Assembly (NCBI GenBank): GCA_016200785.1
Contig: JACQED010000309.1
Location: forward strand, 1 to 7,459
DNA: 7,459 bases
DNA from: Chloroflexota bacterium
GTDB lineage: Bacteria > Chloroflexota > Anaerolineae > Anaerolineales > JACQED01
Direction of reading: 5' to 3'
Shown here: one piece after another, positions 1 to 7,459 of the stretch
Numbering within the stretch: position 1 is the stretch's first letter
How the letters are laid out: the number at the start of each line of letters is the position of its first letter
Translations under genes and position numbers: made by a program
Notes under the pieces: model-generated
What the model saw: the letters and a program-made list of their open reading frames with translations, nothing else
What the model was told of the DNA's origin: nothing
Databases searched by the model: none

Positions 1-843
<843 letters not shown>

Positions 844-847
844 GATG

Positions 848-852
848 CCTCC
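848..852 (-). promoter_or_regulatory. Shine-Dalgarno site of tuf
   Basis: The minus strand reads TTTTGGAGGCATCATG: a full GGAGG core with a rather short four-base gap to the tuf ATG. It is the best ribosome binding site in the window, which suits a very highly translated gene, and it lies just outside the fusA-tuf palindrome, so that hairpin need not cover it. Confidence 0.75.
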
Positions 853-860
853 AAAATATC

Positions 861-927
861 GGACGCCGATTCACGCGGATTCGCGCTGATGATTCCGTAT
901 CAGCGTCATCGGCGTTCGTCCGCGTCC
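861..927 (-). repeat. Imperfect palindrome of about 10-base units between fusA and tuf
   Basis: Arms at 861-890 and 899-927 are imperfect inverted copies around an eight-base loop (891-898). The first arm divides into three 10-base units, GGACGCCGAT, TCACGCGGAT and TCGCGCTGAT. The reverse complement of the second arm divides into GGACGCGGAC, GAACGCCGAT and GACGCTGAT. All follow a loose GCxGAT pattern. The RNA from the minus strand would fold into a long hairpin with mismatches. It starts five bases after the fusA stop and ends 17 bases before the tuf ATG, followed by a short TTTT that is too brief for a convincing intrinsic terminator. It may stabilise or process the fusA-tuf message, attenuate it partly, or be a dispersed intergenic repeat. 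The symmetry and periodicity are directly visible; function is inference. Confidence 0.7.
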
Positions 928-932
928 CATCA

Positions 933-3020
933 TTATTTCTTGCCGTTGCCCTTGACGATCTCGTCGGCGACGCTCTGCGAGACCTGGGCGTAGTGATCGA
1001 ATTCCATCGTAAAAACGCCGCGGCCCTGCGTCATCGAGCGCAGATCGGTGGCATAGCCGAACATCTCGGCCAGCGGAACCATCGCGCGGATCGCCTGTGC
1101 TTTGCCACTGCGCGGCTCCATGCCCTCAATATTTGCGCGGCGCGCGCCGAGGTTGCCCATGATATCGCCAGTGAATTCCTCCGGCGCGACGACCTCGACC
1201 TTCATCACCGGCTCCAATAGAACCGGCCCGCCCTTCTGCACGCCCTCCTTGAAGGCCATCGAGCCGGCCATCTTGAAGGCCATCTCGGACGAGTCCACTT
1301 CGTGGAACGAGCCGTCGATCAGTTCAACTTTGATGTCAACGAGAGGGTAGCCGGCGATCACACCACTTTCCATGGCTTCCTTCACGCCCTTCTCGACAGC
1401 GGGGATGTACTCGCGCGGGATGGAGCCGCCGACGATCGCGTCCTCGAACACGAACCCACTGCCCGCAGGCAGAGGCTCGAGGCGCAGGACGGCGTGACCG
1501 TACTGGCCGCGCCCGCCGGTCTGCTTGATGAAGCGATGCTCGGCCTTGACAACGGGCCGGGTGATCGACTCGCGGTAGGCCACGCGCGGCCGGCCGACGT
1601 TCGCCTGCACCTTAAACTCCCGGAGCATCCGGTCGACGAGCACTTCAAGGTGAAGTTCGCCCATGCCGGCGATGAGCGTCTGGGCGGTGTTCTCGTCGGT
1701 GCGTACGCGGAAGGTCGGATCTTCCTCGGCCAGTTTCCGCAGAGCCTCGCCCATCTTGTCTTGATCGGCGGTCGTCTTCGGCTCGATGGCCACCTGGATG
1801 ACCGGCTCAGGGAAAGTGATGCTCTCGAGGACGATCGGATTGGCGGCGCCGCTAAGCGTCTCGCCGGTGAAAGTGTCCTTCAGGCCGAGCGTGGTGGCGA
1901 TGTCGCCGGCCAGCACTTCCTCGACTTCCTCGCGCCGGTCGGCGTACATTCGCAAAACGCGACCAATGCGTTCCTTCTTGCCCTTGGTCGAGTTCTGCAC
2001 CGACGAGCCGGCGGTAATCTTGCCCGAATACACACGGAAATAGGCGAGACGGCCTACGTAAGGATCGGAGACGATCTTGAAGACAAGCGCGGAAAGAGGG
2101 GCGTTCTCGTCGGCCGGGCGCTCCACCTCCTTGCCGGTGTTCGGGTTGACGCCGCGCACCGCCGGGATGTCCAACGGCGAGGGTAGATAGTCCACCACGG
2201 CGTCGAGCATCGGCTGGACGCCTTTGTTGCGAAGCGACGATCCGCACAGCACGGGCGCGGCCTTGTTGGCGATGACGGCCCGGCGCAGTGCGGCCTTGAG
2301 TTCGTCGAGCGTGATCCCTTCGCCCTCGAGGTACTTGTGCGTCAGGTCGTCGTCGGTCTCGGCGATCTTCTCGATCATCGTGGCGCGGAACTCTTCGGCC
2401 TCGGCCTTCAGGTTCGCCGGGATTTCGCCGTACTGCCGTCTGGCGCCGAGCTCGTCGCCCCACGTCACAGCCTGCTGGCTCAGAAGGTCAATGACGCCGA
2501 CGAACGACGACTCGCTTCCCATCGGCAATTGAACGATGATCGGATTCGCGCCGAGGCGATCTTCGATCATCCCGACGGCGCGGTGAAAATCGGCCCCAAC
2601 GCGATCCATCTTGTTGATGAAGCAAATCCGGGGCACGCCGTATTTGTCGGCCTGCCGCCAGACCGTCTCGCTCTGCGGCTCGACGCCCTGCACGGCGTCG
2701 AAGACGACGACGCCGCCGTCGAGAACGCGCAGCGAGCGCTGGACTTCGGCGGTGAAGTCAATATGGCCGGGAGTATCGATCAGATTGATAAGGTGCTCAC
2801 GCCACTCGCAGGTGATGGCGGCGGCGGTAATGGTGATGCCGCGTTCACGCTCCTGCTCCATCCAGTCGGTGACCGTCGTGCCGTCATCAACCGAACCAAT
2901 GCGGTGTGTTCTGCCGGTGTAGTAAAGAACCCTCTCTGTGGTCGTGGTCTTCCCAGCGTCTATGTGGGCAATAATGCCGATATTTCTCACACGCTCTAGC
3001 GGGGGACGTGTAGTGGACAT
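933..3020 (-). CDS. fusA: Translation elongation factor G (EF-G)
   Basis: EF-G is the ribosomal GTPase that moves tRNAs and mRNA after peptide bond formation and, with RRF, helps recycle ribosomes. The 695 residues match the usual EF-G length. G1 AHIDAGKT is at 18-25, switch I RGITIT at 60-65, G3 DTPGH at 82-86 with His86, and G4 NKMD at 136-139. Domain II follows from about residue 290, domain III from about 405 (including [10 protein letters not shown]), domain IV from about 480 ([24 protein letters not shown]) and domain V from about 605 ([19 protein letters not shown], then [11 protein letters not shown]). The ATG at 3020 gives the standard N-terminus just before [12 protein letters not shown]; the ribosome site is weak (GGAAG about 11 bases upstream). 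It stands 70 bases after rpsG and 89 before tuf, as in the classical str operon. The switch I region has DDGTTVTDW instead of the commoner HDGAATMDW; I recall similar wording in Chloroflexota. No key residue is missing. Confidence 0.98.
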   Translation of the reverse strand: MSTTRPPLERVRNIGIIAHIDAGKTTTTERVLYYTGRTHRIGSVDDGTTVTDWMEQERERGITITAAAITCEWREHLINLIDTPGHIDFTAEVQRSLRVLDGGVVVFDAVQGVEPQSETVWRQADKYGVPRICFINKMDRVGADFHRAVGMIEDRLGANPIIVQLPMGSESSFVGVIDLLSQQAVTWGDELGARRQYGEIPANLKAEAEEFRATMIEKIAETDDDLTHKYLEGEGITLDELKAALRRAVIANKAAPVLCGSSLRNKGVQPMLDAVVDYLPSPLDIPAVRGVNPNTGKEVERPADENAPLSALVFKIVSDPYVGRLAYFRVYSGKITAGSSVQNSTKGKKERIGRVLRMYADRREEVEEVLAGDIATTLGLKDTFTGETLSGAANPIVLESITFPEPVIQVAIEPKTTADQDKMGEALRKLAEEDPTFRVRTDENTAQTLIAGMGELHLEVLVDRMLREFKVQANVGRPRVAYRESITRPVVKAEHRFIKQTGGRGQYGHAVLRLEPLPAGSGFVFEDAIVGGSIPREYIPAVEKGVKEAMESGVIAGYPLVDIKVELIDGSFHEVDSSEMAFKMAGSMAFKEGVQKGGPVLLEPVMKVEVVAPEEFTGDIMGNLGARRANIEGMEPRSGKAQAIRAMVPLAEMFGYATDLRSMTQGRGVFTMEFDHYAQVSQSVADEIVKGNGKK

Positions 3021-3090
3021 TCCAGTGACAACTTCCAGAAAATGCGCTCAACTGCCGAGCACCATCATCCTCAGTCTCTATTCCCTGACT

Positions 3091-3561
3091 TTACCAGCGA
3101 TAGTGGGCAAAAGCGCGATTCGCCTCTGCCATCTTGTGAACTTCCTCGCGCTTCTTCATCGCCGCGCCCTGGCCGTTGGCCGCGTCGAGCAACTCGCCGG
3201 CCAACTTCTCGGCCATGGATTTGCCGGCGCGAGCGCGGGCGGCGGCGAGGAGCCAGCGCATCGCCAAAGACAGGCGACGCTCCGGCGGCACTTCCACCGG
3301 CACCTGATAGTTCGCGCCGCCCACCCGGCGCGGCTTGACCTCGACCTGAGGCGCAACATTGCCGAGCGCCTGATCGAGCACTTCAATTGGCTGGCGCTTA
3401 CTGCGCGACTCGACGAGAGTCAAAGCGTCGTACATGATGCCGGCCGCCGTGCTCTTCTTGCCTCTTTGCATCATGCGGTTGACGAATTCCTGGACAGTCG
3501 GGCTGTGGTACTTGCTGTCCTGAGGAACCATGCGGCGGGCGGGTCGGTTTCGTCGTGGCAT
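3091..3561 (-). CDS. rpsG: 30S ribosomal protein S7
   Basis: S7 is a primary 16S rRNA-binding protein that nucleates assembly of the 30S head and lies near the E site and mRNA exit. The 156 residues are the typical bacterial length. Visible family marks are the basic N-terminal arm (MPRRNRPARR), the helical core from about residue 20 (SPTVQEFVNRMMQRGKKSTA), the rRNA- and E-site-contacting beta hairpin at 71-91 (PQVEVKPRRVGGANYQVPVEV), the ERRLSLAMRWLL helix and the C-terminal MAEANRAFAHYRW. The ATG at 3559-3561 is preceded by AGGA (3569-3572) at a seven-base spacing. It follows rpsL by 86 bases, a gap holding a strong hairpin. In E. coli S7 represses its own operon by binding the rpsL-rpsG gap; whether the hairpin here acts in that way is inference. 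Confidence 0.98.
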   Translation of the reverse strand: MPRRNRPARRMVPQDSKYHSPTVQEFVNRMMQRGKKSTAAGIMYDALTLVESRSKRQPIEVLDQALGNVAPQVEVKPRRVGGANYQVPVEVPPERRLSLAMRWLLAAARARAGKSMAEKLAGELLDAANGQGAAMKKREEVHKMAEANRAFAHYRW

Positions 3562-3597
3562 CGCTTATTCCTGATCTCCAATCCCCAGTCATCAAAA

Positions 3598-3637
3598 TTC
3601 GAGGTCAGATGCCACACCTCAGACATCCGACCTCGAA
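3598..3637 (-). promoter_or_regulatory. 14-bp hairpin in the rpsL-rpsG intercistronic gap
   Basis: Arms at 3598-3611 and 3624-3637 flank a 12-base loop (3612-3623). As minus-strand RNA the stem TTCGAGGTCGGATG pairs with CATCTGACCTCGAA over all 14 positions, one of them a G-U wobble, so it is fully paired only in the sense orientation of the operon. A TTTT follows directly, after which the RNA continues about 26 bases to the rpsG ribosome site. It could be a leaky terminator that sets the rpsL to downstream ratio, an RNase cleavage or stability element, or a binding site for autogenous control by S7 as known in E. coli at the same place. The stem is clear in the sequence; its role is inferred. 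Confidence 0.7.
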
Positions 3638-3647
3638 CCTCAATCCC

Positions 3648-4067
3648 TTATTTCTTGGGCCTCTTAGCCCCATACTTCGACCGGCTCTGGTTGCGCTTCT
3701 CTACGCCGGTCGAGTCCAACGTGCCCCGGATAATGTGATAGCGCACGCCCGGAAGGTCCTTTACGCGGCCTCCGCGAATCAGGACGACCGAGTGCTCCTG
3801 CAGAGAGTGCCCCTCGCCCGGAATGTAGGCCGTCACCTCAATGCCGTTCGTCAGACGCACGCGGGCGATCTTCCGCAGGGCCGAATTCGGCTTCTTGGGC
3901 GTCGTGGTGCGGACGACCGTGCAGACCCCGCGTTTCTGCGGCGCGCCTTTGGCTTGCTTCATGCGGCGCTGCTTGTTCGCGTTGAACGTGAACTGGAGCG
4001 CCGGGGATTTGCTCTTGCTCTTCTTGGTCGTCCGGCCTTTGCGAACGAGTTGGTTGATAGTCGGCAT
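3648..4067 (-). CDS. rpsL: 30S ribosomal protein S12
   Basis: S12 sits at the decoding centre of the 30S subunit and helps monitor codon-anticodon pairing. The 139-residue product has [12 protein letters not shown] at the N-terminus, PQKRGVC at 43-49, [11 protein letters not shown] at 56-66, [28 protein letters not shown] at 84-111 and [12 protein letters not shown] at the end. Lys58 and Lys103 correspond to the E. coli streptomycin positions often called K42 and K87 and are unmutated, so a streptomycin-sensitive S12 is expected. Asp104 in VKDLPG is the residue methylthiolated by RimO in many bacteria. Compared with E. coli, about 15 extra residues lie between PAL (22-24) and PQKRG ([17 protein letters not shown] region); Bacillus and relatives carry an insert at the same place. 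The ATG at 4065-4067 has AAGG (4078-4081) ten bases upstream. It is the first gene after the promoter at 4207-4235. Confidence 0.98.
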   Translation of the reverse strand: MPTINQLVRKGRTTKKSKSKSPALQFTFNANKQRRMKQAKGAPQKRGVCTVVRTTTPKKPNSALRKIARVRLTNGIEVTAYIPGEGHSLQEHSVVLIRGGRVKDLPGVRYHIIRGTLDSTGVEKRNQSRSKYGAKRPKK

Positions 4068-4077
4068 CGATGTGTTA

Positions 4078-4081
4078 CCTT
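4078..4081 (-). promoter_or_regulatory. Shine-Dalgarno site of rpsL
   Basis: AAGG lies ten bases before the rpsL ATG in AAGGTAACACATCGATG. It is a modest site and sits 17 bases beyond the end of the leader hairpin at 4098-4129, so the hairpin can form without covering it. Confidence 0.6.
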
Positions 4082-4097
4082 GTCATTGGCGAACAGT

Positions 4098-4129
4098 GAG
4101 GCCATCGTTTGGGCTTAACCGATGGCCTC
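4098..4129 (-). promoter_or_regulatory. Perfect 10-bp stem-loop in the rpsL leader
   Basis: GAGGCCATCG (4098-4107) and CGATGGCCTC (4120-4129) form a perfect 10-base-pair stem with a 12-base loop. The stem is in the 5' untranslated leader of the str operon, ending 30 bases before the rpsL ATG. On the minus strand it is followed by ACTGTTCGCC, with no T run, so it is not an intrinsic terminator. It may be a protein-binding site for autogenous control or a stability element. A shorter stem lies further upstream in the leader (4159-4183). Confidence 0.65.
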
Positions 4130-4158
4130 GCCGTTTCAATCCATAGATATTCAATTCG

Positions 4159-4183
4159 TAACGGCAAGTGCCCCCCGCCGTCA
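4159..4183 (-). promoter_or_regulatory. Possible second stem in the rpsL leader
   Basis: In the minus-strand RNA, TGACGGC and GCCGTTA can pair over seven positions, including one G-U, around an 11-base G-rich loop. It begins about 17 bases after the expected transcription start and precedes the stronger stem at 4098-4129. Seven pairs can arise by chance in GC-rich DNA, so this is only suggestive. Confidence 0.35.
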
Positions 4184-4206
4184 CGTGTCGGCTTCGGAAC
4201 GGGCGG

Positions 4207-4235
4207 ATTTTACCACTTCCCCACAAGGGAGTCAA
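4207..4235 (-). promoter_or_regulatory. Sigma70-type promoter of the rpsL-rpsG-fusA-tuf operon
   Basis: On the minus strand, TTGACT (4230-4235) and TAAAAT (4207-4212) are separated by exactly 17 bases. Each box differs from the consensus (TTGACA, TATAAT) at one position, and the spacing is optimal. Transcription would start near 4200, giving a leader of about 130 bases before rpsL. The promoter lies 53 bases beyond the rpoB stop and points at rpsL. No T-rich terminator is visible after rpoB, so read-through from rpoB may add to expression. The exact start site has not been mapped. Confidence 0.8.
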
Positions 4236-4288
4236 GGCTATTGTGCAATAACGCGCGGACGAGATTGGAGAACGCGGGCCAAATTCGA

Positions 4289-7459
<3,171 letters not shown>

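Noticed and set aside
861..927. The fusA-tuf palindrome as a strong intrinsic terminator or as a CRISPR-like array
   Set aside because: The T run after it is only four bases and not adjacent, the stem has mismatches, and the units are contiguous 10-mers without spacers.
1302..2186. Plus-strand open frame of 294 residues opposite fusA
   Set aside because: Its composition mirrors the EF-G codons and it has no family motif; it is an antisense shadow.
2938..3738. Plus-strand open frame of 266 residues crossing fusA, rpsG and rpsL
   Set aside because: It overlaps three certain genes on the other strand and has no domain signature.
4083..4184. Minus-strand GTG-started frame of 33 codons in the rpsL leader, a possible leader peptide
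   Set aside because: There is no convincing Shine-Dalgarno before the GTG, no run of regulatory codons, and short frames are common in such GC-rich sequence. Conservation in relatives would be needed to revive it.

Overview
The window carries one block of core transcription and translation genes, all on the minus strand: rpoB (5' end cut off by the right edge), rpsL (S12), rpsG (S7), fusA (EF-G) and tuf (EF-Tu, 3' end cut off by the left edge). This is the bacterial 'str' operon joined directly to rpoB. The DNA is GC-rich with long open shadow frames on both strands. EF-Tu residues such as GHRDYIKN after the G3 motif, [25 protein letters not shown], and the [17 protein letters not shown] stretch of EF-G resemble Chloroflexota proteins as I remember them. 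A Chloroflexota bacterium, perhaps of the Anaerolineae, is my best guess from recall, not a search result.

Layout in the direction of transcription (right to left): rpoB 7459-4289; a 221-base gap (4288-4068) holding a strong sigma70-type promoter (4235-4207) and a roughly 130-base structured leader; rpsL 4067-3648; an 86-base gap with a long hairpin (3598-3637); rpsG 3561-3091; a 70-base gap (3021-3090) in which I see nothing notable; fusA 3020-933; an 89-base gap filled mostly by a palindrome built of about 10-base units (861-927); tuf from 843 to the left edge. No stretch over 300 bases lacks a gene, and I see no tRNA, rRNA, CRISPR array, insertion sequence or plus-strand gene.

The products work together in gene expression: RpoB is the beta subunit of RNA polymerase, S12 and S7 are 30S ribosomal proteins (decoding centre and head), EF-Tu delivers aminoacyl-tRNA and EF-G drives translocation. 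The genes are intact as far as they can be seen.

I find no new multi-gene system. The points worth a second look are: (1) a 137-residue insertion in RpoB made of repeated Trp-Leu helical motifs, with sign of tandem duplication in the DNA; (2) absence of rpoC between rpoB and rpsL, replaced by a dedicated promoter; (3) the palindromic, 10-base-periodic element between fusA and tuf; (4) RNA hairpins in the rpsL leader and between rpsL and rpsG.
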